A DNA stretch of 64,000 nucleotides from Sagittula stellata E-37. GTDB lineage: Bacteria > Pseudomonadota > Alphaproteobacteria > Rhodobacterales > Rhodobacteraceae. The stretch is taken from positions 1,054,001 through 1,118,000 of the forward strand of contig NZ_CP155729.1 of assembly GCF_039724765.1 (NCBI RefSeq), in the 5' to 3' direction. The notes beneath the pieces were generated by a model. It worked only from the letters and a program-made list of their open reading frames with translations. It searched no databases and was not told the origin of the DNA. The first letter of the stretch is position 1, and each line of letters begins with the position of its first letter. A program made the translations under genes and the position numbers. Below, in pieces: positions 8,374-17,113 of this stretch.

Positions 8374-9455
8374 GCCACCCCCTTCACGCCGAAGCGCAGC
8401 CGGTAGTTGATGAACACGTCCGTGCCCAGCAGGAAGAACAGGAGCATCCCCTGGAAAAGCTGGATGGACGCGCCCGGGAGGCCCAGCATCAATTGCGCCA
8501 GTTCGCCGCCGATATAGGTCAGCGCCATCAGCAGCCCTGCCAGCAGGATGCCGATGGGGTTCAGCCGCCCGAGGAACGCCACGATGATCGCGGTGAAGCC
8601 GTAGCCGGAGTTGAAGTCGATGCTGATCTGGCCCGCGGGGCCGGACACCTCGAACAGCCCGGCCATGCCCGCCAGCAGCCCCGAGAGGCCAAGGCACAAC
8701 AGCACGATCCGCGCCGGGTTCACGCCCGAGAAGCGCGCCGCCCGGGGCGCCTCGCCGGTCAGGCGGACCTGAAAGCCCAGCATGTGACGCGACAGCATGA
8801 CGTAGGCAAAGATCACCGCGATCAGCGCCGCGACCACGCCCCAGTGGGCACCGGTGCCCGCGAAGATCTCGGCATTGTGGGCGGCGTCCCATTGTTTCAG
8901 GTTGCGCGAGCCGGGAAAGCCCATGCCTTCTGGATTGCGCAGAAGGCCGGTGGAGACAGAGCCGAGGATGGTCTCGGCCACGTAGACCAGCATGAGCGAG
9001 ACGAGGATCTCGTTGGTGCCGAGCGTGGTGCGCAGGATCGCCGGGATCATCGCCCAGGCCCAGCCGCCAAGCGCGCCGGCAATGATCATCAGCGGGAAAA
9101 TCAGCGGGCTTTCGGACGGGTAGAAGGCAAGGCCCGCCGCCGCGCCGCAGATCGCGCCCATGATGTACTGGCCTTCGGCGCCGATGTTCCAGATCCCGGC
9201 CTTGAAGCCGATCGACAGGCCGATGGCGATCAGGATCAGCGGCGCAGCCTTCACCAGAAGCTGCGGGCGGGAATAGGCGGCGAACTGCGGGTGGAAAAGC
9301 GGGTCCCAGAACAGCGTGCGGATCGCCTCGAACGGGTTGGCGCCCAATGCGGCAAACAGCGCGGCCCCGGCGATCATGGTCAGCAGCACCGCGATCACCG
9401 GCGTCAGCGCGGACCAGAGGCGGGACGGCTGCGGGCGTTTCTCCAGCCGGATCAT
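8370..9455 (-). CDS. BMP-type ABC transporter permease (first subunit)
   Basis: Inner-membrane permease of 361 residues, related to YufP/NupP-like subunits of nucleoside importers. It has about ten hydrophobic segments; the GFKAGIWNIGAEGQYIMGA stretch (about residues 85-103) is the hallmark of this subfamily, and the C-terminus holds GAELAQLMLG-like amphipathic sequence. It follows the ATPase gene by 48 nt and overlaps the next small ORF (ATGA). With the second permease it would move purine nucleosides or bases delivered by the BMP protein. Confidence 0.9.
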   Translation of the reverse strand: MIRLEKRPQPSRLWSALTPVIAVLLTMIAGAALFAALGANPFEAIRTLFWDPLFHPQFAAYSRPQLLVKAAPLILIAIGLSIGFKAGIWNIGAEGQYIMGAICGAAAGLAFYPSESPLIFPLMIIAGALGGWAWAMIPAILRTTLGTNEILVSLMLVYVAETILGSVSTGLLRNPEGMGFPGSRNLKQWDAAHNAEIFAGTGAHWGVVAALIAVIFAYVMLSRHMLGFQVRLTGEAPRAARFSGVNPARIVLLCLGLSGLLAGMAGLFEVSGPAGQISIDFNSGYGFTAIIVAFLGRLNPIGILLAGLLMALTYIGGELAQLMLGLPGASIQLFQGMLLFFLLGTDVFINYRLRFGVKGVA

Positions 9456-9503
9456 GCGGCGGCTCCGGCGGAGGGCAGGGCCGTCCGGGCGGGGGTCTGC
9501 GGG

Positions 9504-11027
9504 TCAGGCGTGCACATGGGCCACCTCCATGTCGTGTGCGCCGCCCATCATCAGGCCGATCTTCTCGGTATCGAGGTCGGAGACGGGACGCGTGGCGGAA
9601 AGGCGGCCTTCGTTCAGGGCGCCGAAACGGTCGGAGATTTCCATCAGCTCGCCAAGGTCCTGGCTGATGACGACGACGGCGCCGCCCCGGGCCGCCACGT
9701 CGAGGATCGACTGCCGGATAAACGCGGCGGCGGCGGCGTCGACGCCCCATGTCGGCTGGTTGAGGATCAGCACATCGGGGTTCTGCGCGATCTCGCGACC
9801 GACAACGAATTTCTGCAGGTTCCCGCCGGACAGCGCCCGGGCGGCGGTGCCGGGGCCGGGGGTGCGCACGTCGAAATGGCTGATGACCTCCTCGGCGAAG
9901 GTCTGCGTCTTCGACCAGTTGATGAAGCCGCTCTTCACCAGACCCTTGCGCAGGGCGGCGGTGAGCACGGCGTTCTCCGTCAGGCTCATGTCGGGGGCCG
10001 CGGCGTGGCCCAGGCGTTCCTCCGGTCCGGTCAGCAGCCCTTCGGCGCGGCGGAAGGCGGGACCCTGGCGGGCCACGTCCTGTCCTTTCAGGAACAGCGT
10101 GCCGGGGGCCGAGAGCCGTTCGCCCGACAGCGCCATCAGCAGTTCGTCCTGGCCGTTGCCCGCGACGCCGCCGATGCCCAGCACCTCGCCGCCGCGGACC
10201 TCGAAGGTCACGCCCCTGAGCGGCGTGCCGAAGGCGCCGGGGGCGGGCAGGGACAGGTCGCGCGCCTCAAGCAGCACGTCGCCCTTTTCGGTGGCGCGGG
10301 ATTCGGGCGTGGCGAAGGTGGTGCCGACCATCATCTCGGCCAGTTCGCGGGCGGTGGTGTCGGCGGGCGTGCATGTGTCGACCAGCTTGCCCCGGCGCAG
10401 GATCGTCGCGGTATCGCAGAGCGCGCGGATCTCTTCCAGCTTGTGCGAGATATAGAGGATCGAGGTGCCTTCGGATTTCAGTTGCCGCAGGGTGTCGAAC
10501 AGGATGTCCACCTCCTGCGGGGTCAGCACCGACGTGGGTTCGTCCATGATCAGCAGGCGCGGATCCTGAAGCAGGCAGCGGATGATCTCGACCCGTTGGC
10601 GTTCGCCTGCGGACAGCGTGCCGACCGTGCGCGACGGGTCGAGCGGCAGGCCGTAGGTTTCCGAGACCTCGCGGATCTGCCGGGCGAGATCGCCCATGGG
10701 TGGCGGGGTTTCCATCCCGAGCGCCACGTTCTCCGCCACGTTCAGCGCGTCGAAGAGGGAGAAGTGCTGAAAGACCATGGCGACGCCGCCCTGCCGTGCC
10801 TCGGACGGTTTGGCGGGCCGGTAGGGATTGCCGTCGAGCGTCATGGTCCCGCTGTCGGGTTTGACCAGCCCGTAGATCATCTTGACCAGCGTCGACTTGC
10901 CCGCGCCGTTTTCGCCCAGCAGGGCGTGAATCTCGGAGCGGCCGATGTCGAAGGACACGTCGCTGTTGGCGATCACGCCGGGGTAGGCCTTCGTCAGGCC
11001 GTCGATGCGGAGGAGGGGATCGTCCAC
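9504..11027 (-). CDS. Double-NBD ABC transporter ATP-binding protein (BMP/purine system)
   Basis: A 507-residue fusion of two ABC domains, as in RbsA/YufO-type importers. Domain one has Walker A GENGAGKSTL, signature LSAGERQRVEI and Walker B LLIMDEPTS. Domain two has the degenerate P-loop GVAGNGQDEL, signature LSGGNLQKFVVG and VLILNQPTWGVD; such degeneration is usual for the second half of this family. It energises the two permeases encoded downstream. Its start overlaps the 3' end of xdhC by 34 nt, so uptake and xanthine oxidation are on one transcript. Confidence 0.93.
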   Translation of the reverse strand: MDDPLLRIDGLTKAYPGVIANSDVSFDIGRSEIHALLGENGAGKSTLVKMIYGLVKPDSGTMTLDGNPYRPAKPSEARQGGVAMVFQHFSLFDALNVAENVALGMETPPPMGDLARQIREVSETYGLPLDPSRTVGTLSAGERQRVEIIRCLLQDPRLLIMDEPTSVLTPQEVDILFDTLRQLKSEGTSILYISHKLEEIRALCDTATILRRGKLVDTCTPADTTARELAEMMVGTTFATPESRATEKGDVLLEARDLSLPAPGAFGTPLRGVTFEVRGGEVLGIGGVAGNGQDELLMALSGERLSAPGTLFLKGQDVARQGPAFRRAEGLLTGPEERLGHAAAPDMSLTENAVLTAALRKGLVKSGFINWSKTQTFAEEVISHFDVRTPGPGTAARALSGGNLQKFVVGREIAQNPDVLILNQPTWGVDAAAAAFIRQSILDVAARGGAVVVISQDLGELMEISDRFGALNEGRLSATRPVSDLDTEKIGLMMGGAHDMEVAHVHA

Positions 11028-11938
11028 TGTTGATCTTTCTCACTGTCGAGGCGGAGTATCTGCGCGGCAACGCCGATGGCAATGGCCTGCGGGTGCTTGC
11101 CAAGGGCTTTGTGCCCGATCGGACAGCAGATGCGGCCTATTTGGGCATCGGTGTGGCCGAGATCGCGCAGGCGGCGGGTGAAGCGGGCGCGCTTGGTGTC
11201 CGACCCGATCAGCCCGCAAAAGGCAAAGCGATGCGACAGGGCGGCGTGGCACAACGCGAGGTCGAGCGCATGGCTGTAGGTCAGGATCAGGTGGTGCGCG
11301 TCGGGCGGTGCGTGGCGCATCAGGCGCTGCGGATCGGGATCGGGGAGGGTCGTGACGCCTGCGGGTATGGCCTCCGGGAAGCGGTCGGGCGCGGTGTCGA
11401 TCCAGGTGATCGCCACGTCGGGCAGGGGGGACAGGGTGGCGACCAGCGCCCGGCCGACGTGGCCCGCGCCCCAGATCCACAGGGGGCGGCGCGGCGGGGT
11501 CATGGGTTCGACCATCCAGTCGCCCAGCAGCTGCGGCGCGGGGGCCTCGCCTTGCGCGCGGGCGCGATCCGTGAGGCGGCGGACCGGCAGCGGCGCCTCG
11601 CCGGGGCCGCGCGCATAGACGGCGGCGGGATGGGGCAGCGTGTCGGCGGTGAAGTGCTCGGTCAGCAGGGTCACGGCGCCGCCGCAGCACTGGCCAAGCG
11701 CGGGGCCGAGCGGATGGCGGCTGAGACCCGTGCGGGAGAGGGCGTGTTGCGCCGCCTCCAGCTCAAGCGCGCCGCCGCCGATGGTGCCGTCCTGCCCGAA
11801 ACCCTCCGGAGTGGCCCAGACCAGCATGGCGGCGCCAGTTTCGCGCGGGGTGGAGCCTTGCGTCGCCGCCACCACGACCCGCGCGACCCGGCCATGTGCG
11901 GCGCAGGCGCGGGCGAGGACGTCGCGGTCGAAGCTCAT
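10994..11938 (-). CDS. xdhC: Xanthine dehydrogenase accessory protein XdhC
   Basis: A 314-residue XdhC/CoxI-family chaperone that loads sulfurated molybdenum cofactor onto XdhB and protects it before insertion. The N-terminal XdhC domain includes VVVAATQGSTPRETGAAMLV and IGGGALE. A Rossmann-type C-terminal half contains WIWGAGHVGRALV and the late GLIGSDTKRARF segment. The start is the ATG overlapping the xdhB stop (ATGA); the 3' end runs 34 nt into the ABC ATPase gene. Gene order xdhA-xdhB-xdhC is canonical. Confidence 0.93.
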   Translation of the reverse strand: MSFDRDVLARACAAHGRVARVVVAATQGSTPRETGAAMLVWATPEGFGQDGTIGGGALELEAAQHALSRTGLSRHPLGPALGQCCGGAVTLLTEHFTADTLPHPAAVYARGPGEAPLPVRRLTDRARAQGEAPAPQLLGDWMVEPMTPPRRPLWIWGAGHVGRALVATLSPLPDVAITWIDTAPDRFPEAIPAGVTTLPDPDPQRLMRHAPPDAHHLILTYSHALDLALCHAALSHRFAFCGLIGSDTKRARFTRRLRDLGHTDAQIGRICCPIGHKALGKHPQAIAIGVAAQILRLDSEKDQQWTIPSSASTA

Positions 11939-14385
11939 GCGCCGTCCTCGCCGCGCACCCGGCGCACCGCCATCAGCAGCCGTTCCGGCGTGGCGGGCGC
12001 GTCGAGCGCGGGATAGTTCGGGCCGCAGAAGCTGAGCGCGTCCGACAGCGCGAGGAAGTTGGAGATGCCCAGCATCAGGGGCGGCTCGCCCACCGCCTTC
12101 GAGCGGTAGATCGTCGGCTTCACGTTGCGCCCGTCCCAGAGCGCCACGTTGAACACGTCGGGCCGATCGGAGCAGGCGGGGATCTTGTAGGTCGAGGGCG
12201 CGTGGGTCCTGAGGCGGCCCTCGTCGTCCCAGACCAGCTCTTCGGTCGTGAGCCAGCCCGCGCCCTGCACGTAGCCGCCTTCCACCTGTCCGATGTCGAT
12301 GGCCGGGTTCAGGGAACTGCCCGCATCGTGCAGGATGTCGGTGCGCAGGGTGCGGTTCTCGCCGGTCAGCGTGTCGAGCACGACCTCGGTGCAGGCGACG
12401 CCATAGGCGAAATAGTAGAACGGGCGGCCCTGACCCTTCACCCGGTCCCAGGAGATGTCGGGCGTGGCATAGAAGCCGGTGGCGGACAGCCCGACGCGGC
12501 CCTGGTAACACTGCGCGGCGGCTTCGGCGAAGGTCAGCCGCGTGTCGCCCACGGTCACATGGCCGTCGGCGAAGGTGACCTTTTCGGCCTGGGCGTCGTG
12601 CAGGCGGGCCAGGTGCGCGGCCATGGCATTGCGCAGCTTGGCGCAGGCATTGGCGACGGCGGCGCCGTTCAGGTCGGAGCCGGAGGAGGCGGCGGTGGCC
12701 GAGGTGTTCGGCACCTTGGCGGTGTCGGTGGCCGTGATGCGCACGGCGGACATGGGCACGCCGAGGATCGTCGCGGCCACCTGCGCCACCTTCTGGAACA
12801 GGCCCTGACCCATCTCCGTCCCGCCGTGGTTCAGTGCGATGGAGCCGTCCTGATACACATGCACCAGCGCGCCGGCCTGATTGAGGTGCGTCAGCGTGAA
12901 GGAAATGCCGAACTTCACCGGAGTGAGCGCGATGCCTTTCTGCAGGATCGGGTTCTGGGCGTTCCATTCCTCGATCGCGGCGCGGCGGTCGTGGTAGTCG
13001 CATGAGGCGACCAGCGCCTCGGTCATTTCGTGCAGCAGGAAATCCTCGACCGGCTGGCCGTAGGGCGTCGTCTGCACACCTTCGGGCGCGGGCGGGGCTT
13101 CGCCTTCGGGGCCTGCCTGCGTGTCCCCGCGCGAGGTGTGTTCGACGGACGGATCGGGGGCGTGGTGCTGTCCGTGATCGGTGGAGATGTCCTCTGGCCG
13201 GCCCGGCGCGGTGACGGCGGGCGCTTCGGCCGCGTCCACGGGCGCGGCGGCGTAGTAGTTGGCCTGCCGGACCGCCAGAGGGTCCAGACCCAGCGAATGG
13301 GCGATGTGGTCCATCACCCGTTCGATGCCGACCATGCCCTGCGGGCCGCCGAAACCGCGGAAGGCGGTGGCGGACTGGGTGTTGGTCTTCAGCCGGTGGC
13401 TTTCGATGCGGACGGCGGGCAGGTGGTAGGCGTTGTCGGCGTGCAGCATCGCCCGGTCGGCGACGGGCAGCGACAGGTCCTGCGCCCAGCCACAGCGGGC
13501 GTATTGCAGGAACTCGATGCCCTGGACCCGGCCCGCGTCGTCGAAGCCCACACGGTAGTCGATGCGGAAATCGTGGCGCTTGCCGGTGATGGTGAAATCG
13601 TCGTCCCGGTCGTAGCGCATCTTGGCCGGGCGGCCCGTCGCCGCGGCCACGACGGCGCAGGCGATGGCCAGCGCGTTGCCCTGGCTTTCCTTGCCGCCGA
13701 AGCCGCCGCCCATGCGCCGCGTTTCCACCCGGACCTTGTGCATGTTCAGGTGGAGCGCGTGGGCGACCTTGTGCTGGATCTCCGTCGGGTGCTGGGTGGA
13801 GGAGATGACGTGCATGTCGCCGTCTTCCAGCGGGATGGCGGCGGCGGCCTGGCCTTCGAGGTAAAAGTGTTCCTGCCCGCCGATCTCGATCACGCCGTGC
13901 AACGCGTGCGGGGCGGTTCCGATGGCCGCCGAGGCGCCGCCCTTGGACCAGATCACCGGCCCGCCCTCGAAGCGGCTGTCGGCGGCGAGGGCATCGTCGA
14001 CGGTGAGGATCGGCGCCTCTTCCTCGGTCTCGATCCCGGCCAGGCGGGCGGCGCGGCGGGCGGCGAGGTGGCTGGTCGCCGCCACCAGGAAGAGCGGCTG
14101 GCCGAGATAGTGGATCGTGCCGTCGGACAGCATCGGCTCGTCGTGGTTGGAGGGCGAGCAGTCGCAGTCCGACGGCAGGTCGGCATGGGCCCAGACGCCC
14201 ACCACCCCCGGCGCGGCGCGCACCGGATCGAGGTCGAGCGCGGTCAGCGTGCCGCGCGCGATGGGCGACAGCCCGAAGGCCAGGTGCAGCGCGCCTTTGG
14301 GCAGCGGGATGTCGTCGGTGTAACGGGCCTGCCCGGTGACGTGCAGGTGTGCGGTGTCATGTGGCAGCGGAGCGCGGACGGTCAT
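11935..14385 (-). CDS. xdhB: Xanthine dehydrogenase molybdopterin-binding subunit
   Basis: Large subunit of xanthine dehydrogenase, 816 residues, which binds molybdopterin and hydroxylates hypoxanthine and xanthine toward urate. It has GQEHFYLEGQ, GGGFGGKE, AFRGFGGPQG and MGQGL cofactor-binding motifs, and VGEPPLMLG near the C-terminus with the catalytic Glu. It is longer than usual because a Pro/Asp/His-rich linker of about 55 residues is inserted between RQANYYAAAP and TTPYGQPVED (roughly 13077-13240). The start has an ATGA overlap with a 43-codon ORF that bridges from xdhA. It works as (AB)2 with XdhA in the cytosol. Confidence 0.95.
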   Translation of the reverse strand: MTVRAPLPHDTAHLHVTGQARYTDDIPLPKGALHLAFGLSPIARGTLTALDLDPVRAAPGVVGVWAHADLPSDCDCSPSNHDEPMLSDGTIHYLGQPLFLVAATSHLAARRAARLAGIETEEEAPILTVDDALAADSRFEGGPVIWSKGGASAAIGTAPHALHGVIEIGGQEHFYLEGQAAAAIPLEDGDMHVISSTQHPTEIQHKVAHALHLNMHKVRVETRRMGGGFGGKESQGNALAIACAVVAAATGRPAKMRYDRDDDFTITGKRHDFRIDYRVGFDDAGRVQGIEFLQYARCGWAQDLSLPVADRAMLHADNAYHLPAVRIESHRLKTNTQSATAFRGFGGPQGMVGIERVMDHIAHSLGLDPLAVRQANYYAAAPVDAAEAPAVTAPGRPEDISTDHGQHHAPDPSVEHTSRGDTQAGPEGEAPPAPEGVQTTPYGQPVEDFLLHEMTEALVASCDYHDRRAAIEEWNAQNPILQKGIALTPVKFGISFTLTHLNQAGALVHVYQDGSIALNHGGTEMGQGLFQKVAQVAATILGVPMSAVRITATDTAKVPNTSATAASSGSDLNGAAVANACAKLRNAMAAHLARLHDAQAEKVTFADGHVTVGDTRLTFAEAAAQCYQGRVGLSATGFYATPDISWDRVKGQGRPFYYFAYGVACTEVVLDTLTGENRTLRTDILHDAGSSLNPAIDIGQVEGGYVQGAGWLTTEELVWDDEGRLRTHAPSTYKIPACSDRPDVFNVALWDGRNVKPTIYRSKAVGEPPLMLGISNFLALSDALSFCGPNYPALDAPATPERLLMAVRRVRGEDGA
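13077..13240 (-). other. Low-complexity linker inserted in XdhB
   Basis: About 55 residues rich in Pro, Ala, Asp, Glu, Gly and His (for example EAPAVTAPGRPEDISTDHGQ, then SVEHTSRGDTQAG) lie between two segments that are normally adjacent in XdhB. The insertion is in frame and flanked by conserved sequence on both sides. It looks like an unstructured surface loop. Confidence 0.65.
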
Positions 14386-14513
14386 GGTGCGGTGCCCCCC
14401 GGCAGGCTGCCGTGACAGGAAGAGTGAGTATTTGGAAAGCAGAGAAACAGGGGCGCGCGCCCGGAATGGCGGCCGGATTGGCGGCGGGGGGCGCGGTTCG
14501 GTGCACGGGTCAT
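14382..14513 (-). CDS. 43-codon bridging ORF between xdhA and xdhB
   Basis: A short ORF beginning MTRAPNRAPRR. Its ATG overlaps the xdhA stop and its TGA overlaps the xdhB ATG, both as ATGA. It exactly fills the xdhA-xdhB gap. The product is basic and shows no domain. It more likely serves translational coupling than encodes a functional protein; the double overlap could also be chance in a stop-poor, GC-rich gap. Confidence 0.3.
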   Translation of the reverse strand: MTRAPNRAPRRQSGRHSGRAPLFLCFPNTHSSCHGSLPGGTAP

Positions 14514-15868
14514 GGCGTCACCTTCAGCACGTCGGTCTTCGCGCCGATCTGGTCGAGGTACACACGGGAGAGCATGTTGCAGGCGGCGGTGATGCGGTAG
14601 TCGGCGGAGGCGCGCATGTCGGACATCGGCTGGAAGTCCGCCTCCCAGGCGTCCCATGCCTCGATCAGGGTCTGGTCGTCCCAGGGCTGGCCGGTGATCG
14701 CCTGTTCGACGTGGGTCGCACGTTTCGGCGTGGCCGCCATGCCGCCGAAGGCGATGCGGGCGTCGGAGACGATGCCGTCCTCGACGGTGATGTTGAAGGC
14801 GCCGCAGACGGCGGAAATGTCCTGGTCGAAACGTTTCGACAGCTTGTAGACGCGCAGCCGGTCGGGCTGGCGGGGGATGGATATCGCTTCGACGAATTCG
14901 CCGGGGCGGCGGTCCTGCTTGCCGTAGGCGATGAAGAAGTCTTCGAGCAGGATCTGCCGGGCGCCGTCCCGGTGGCGCAGGTGCAGCGTGGCCCCCAGTG
15001 CGATCAGGGCGGGCGGGTTGTCGCCGATGGGCGAGCCGTTGGCGACATTGCCGCCGATGGTCGCGGCGTTGCGCACCTGGGCGGAGCCGTAGCGGCGGAT
15101 CATCTCGGCGTAGCTGGGGTGGTGGTCGGCCATCAGGTCGCGCACGCGGTCCATGGTGACGCCGGCGCCGATGGTGATGGTGTCATCCGTGACTTCGATC
15201 TGCTGGAGGTCGGTGCAGCGGTTGAGGAAGATCAGCGGCTGCGGCCGTTTCAGCGCCTTCGTCACCCAGAGGCCGACGTCGGTGGCGCCCGCCACCAGCG
15301 TGGCGTCGGGGTGCGCGGCGCAGAGGTCGGCCAGCGCGTCGGCGGTTTCGGGCGCGTACTCCTGCGGTGCGGCGTCGGGCGGGGTGTCCGTCATGTGGCC
15401 GGGAACGTCGGCAGAGGTGGCGGCGCGGGCGGCCCGGACGATGGGCGCGTAGCCGGTGCAGCGGCACAGGTTGCCCGCCAGCGCGTCGTCATGGGCGTCG
15501 TCGCCGTTCAGGTGCGCCACCGCCATGGAGACGATGAAGCCCGGCGTGCAGAAGCCGCATTGCGAGCCATGCAGTTCGACCATCGCTTCCTGCACCGGGT
15601 GCAGCGTGCCGTCGGGGGCGGCGATGCCTTCGACGGTGCGCACCGCCTTGCCGTGAAGCTGCGGCAGGAACAGGATGCAGGCGTTCAGCGCGCGGGCGCC
15701 GCGGTTGTCGGTCACCATGACGGTGCAGGCGCCGCAGTCGCCTTCGTTGCACCCTTCCTTGGTGCCGGTCAGGCCGCGTTCCTCGCGCAGCCAGTCGAGA
15801 AGCGTCGCCGTCGGGGAGACGTCCACGAGGCGCACGCTCTCTCCGTTCAGAAGAAAGGTGATGTCCAT
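14510..15868 (-). CDS. xdhA: Xanthine dehydrogenase small subunit (2Fe-2S, FAD)
   Basis: A 452-residue iron-sulfur/flavin subunit. The N-terminal plant-ferredoxin-like [2Fe-2S] ligands are C40, C45, C48 (GCNEGDCGACTV) and C64. The second [2Fe-2S] domain has C104, C107 (SQCGFCTPG), C135 and C137 (NLCRCTGY). The central FAD_binding_5 domain covers about residues 165-340 (VAGATDVGLWV, TIGGNVANGSPIGD), followed by a CO-dehydrogenase flavoprotein C-terminal domain. It passes electrons from the Mo centre to NAD+. First gene of the xdh-ABC operon; a perfect 12-bp palindrome lies about 90 bp upstream. Confidence 0.95.
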   Translation of the reverse strand: MDITFLLNGESVRLVDVSPTATLLDWLREERGLTGTKEGCNEGDCGACTVMVTDNRGARALNACILFLPQLHGKAVRTVEGIAAPDGTLHPVQEAMVELHGSQCGFCTPGFIVSMAVAHLNGDDAHDDALAGNLCRCTGYAPIVRAARAATSADVPGHMTDTPPDAAPQEYAPETADALADLCAAHPDATLVAGATDVGLWVTKALKRPQPLIFLNRCTDLQQIEVTDDTITIGAGVTMDRVRDLMADHHPSYAEMIRRYGSAQVRNAATIGGNVANGSPIGDNPPALIALGATLHLRHRDGARQILLEDFFIAYGKQDRRPGEFVEAISIPRQPDRLRVYKLSKRFDQDISAVCGAFNITVEDGIVSDARIAFGGMAATPKRATHVEQAITGQPWDDQTLIEAWDAWEADFQPMSDMRASADYRITAACNMLSRVYLDQIGAKTDVLKVTP

Positions 15869-16246
15869 TCAGAAAGCCCGCCGCCTTACCTTTTTGCCCC
15901 GCCGTTCCCGACGGAGTGTGCGCCCTCGATGCGGCGTAGAAAGCGCACAATTGTCCCTCTTGAGCTCAAGCTAGGCGGGCGAAAACCGGCTTGGCAAGGG
16001 GTTTTTGCCTTTTATTGCGCCATGCGCGCGCGAGGTGCCTGTTTGCAAGGCTGCGCTTCCCGCCAGCCCCGGGGGGCGGCAACGGCATGCTGTCCAGCGT
16101 TGATTTAACTCAGCTTATAGTTGCTGTCGTTCGGTTGGCATGGCCGGTGTCGGGCTGTCGGATACCGCGCTGTCGCGGGCCGGGTCGACGCTTTGGCCGC
16201 CGCCAGATGGATGTGGCGACGGCGGTACACAGGTCTTCGGTGCCTG
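15869..16246 (-). promoter_or_regulatory. Upstream region of the xdh-ABC operon
   Basis: A 378-bp gap between the SRPBCC gene end and xdhA, all neighbours on the minus strand. No protein-like ORF is seen. It holds the palindrome at 15959-15970 and an AT-richer patch near 16100-16125, and should contain the operon promoter. Confidence 0.5.
15959..15970. promoter_or_regulatory. Perfect 12-bp palindrome, candidate operator
   Basis: CTTGAGCTCAAG is a perfect palindrome centred about 95 bp upstream of the xdhA ATG, in the only long non-coding stretch upstream of the operon. The TTGA...TCAA form suits a dimeric HTH repressor or LysR-type activator. The regulator is not identified. Confidence 0.45.
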
Positions 16247-16702
16247 TCAGGCGTTGGCGGGGGCGGTCGCGACACGCACGAGCGTATCGAGCGCGCCGCT
16301 CCAGCCCTGCGTGTAGTCTTCGAACAGCTCGGGTCCGGCGAAGCTGGCGATCTGGAGCGTCACGGTCAGATGTGTCCCGCCGTCCCGCGCCGCGATGTCG
16401 TGGGTGCAGAGCGATGCCGACAGGAGGTCCCCGCCGATGATCAGCGACTCCGTCGACACGAGGCACTCGGGATCGACGCGGTGGAAGGCGGTGTGCGTCT
16501 CGAACTCCGGCGCTTCCTTCGGGCCGCAGCGGGTCTTTTCATGGCCGCCGGGTCGGCAGTCGAAGGCGTCGATGATGACAACCGCAGTGTCGGAGGGCGC
16601 GCCCCATGCCTCGCGCCCGTCCTTCGTCGTCAGGAGCCGGAACAGCCGGTCGGGGGCGCAGGCGATCTGCCGTTCCAGCGTCATGGTGGTGAAGTCCGTC
16701 AT
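16247..16702 (-). CDS. SRPBCC / AHSA1-like domain protein
   Basis: A 151-residue START-like (SRPBCC, AHSA1) protein with a hydrophobic ligand cavity. Seen are ERQIACAPDRLFRLLTTKDG at the N-terminus, GTHLTVTLQIASF in the central sheet and the C-terminal helix ending YTQGWSGALDTLVRVAT. Its ATG overlaps the stop of the ArsR gene (ATGA). ArsR-SRPBCC pairs are widespread in bacteria; the SRPBCC protein is usually co-regulated by its ArsR partner and its ligand is unknown. Confidence 0.85.
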   Translation of the reverse strand: MTDFTTMTLERQIACAPDRLFRLLTTKDGREAWGAPSDTAVVIIDAFDCRPGGHEKTRCGPKEAPEFETHTAFHRVDPECLVSTESLIIGGDLLSASLCTHDIAARDGGTHLTVTLQIASFAGPELFEDYTQGWSGALDTLVRVATAPANA

Positions 16703-17031
16703 TCTCTGTCCTCCTGTTCGAGACGTTCCGCAAGAAGGGCCAGCCGGTCGAGCCGCCCCTCCCAGATGTTGCGCTGGCGGATGAGCCAGTCTTCGGCGGC
16801 GGCCAGCGGTGCCGGTTCGATGTGGACCATGCGGGTGCGCCCGGTCTTGATCGAGCGTACGATGCCCGCCGCCTCCAGCTTGTTGAGGTGCTTGAGGAAG
16901 GAGGGCAGGGCCATGTCGTGACCGTCGTGCAGGTCGGAGACGGCGGCCGGTCCGCGCGCCAGCCGTTCGATCACGGCCCGGCGGGTCGGATCGGAGAGCG
17001 CGGCGAAAAAGGAATCGAGATGCTGAGCCAT
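16699..17031 (-). CDS. ArsR-family transcriptional regulator
   Basis: A 110-residue winged-helix regulator. It begins MAQHLDSFFAALSDPTRRAV, the classic ArsR N-terminus, followed by the recognition helix MALPSFLKHLNKLEAAGIV and the wing KTGRTRMVHIEP. No metal-binding Cys pair is present, so it belongs to the non-metal branch that regulates SRPBCC partners. First gene of a two-gene operon with the SRPBCC gene and probably autoregulated. Confidence 0.9.
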   Translation of the reverse strand: MAQHLDSFFAALSDPTRRAVIERLARGPAAVSDLHDGHDMALPSFLKHLNKLEAAGIVRSIKTGRTRMVHIEPAPLAAAEDWLIRQRNIWEGRLDRLALLAERLEQEDRE

Positions 17032-17113
17032 ATGGATAGGTATCCACTTGGATAACTATTAGTCAAACGGAAAGTTAGCCAACCGGAAAGGTTTCCCCGG
17101 AAGGCTTGAGGGA

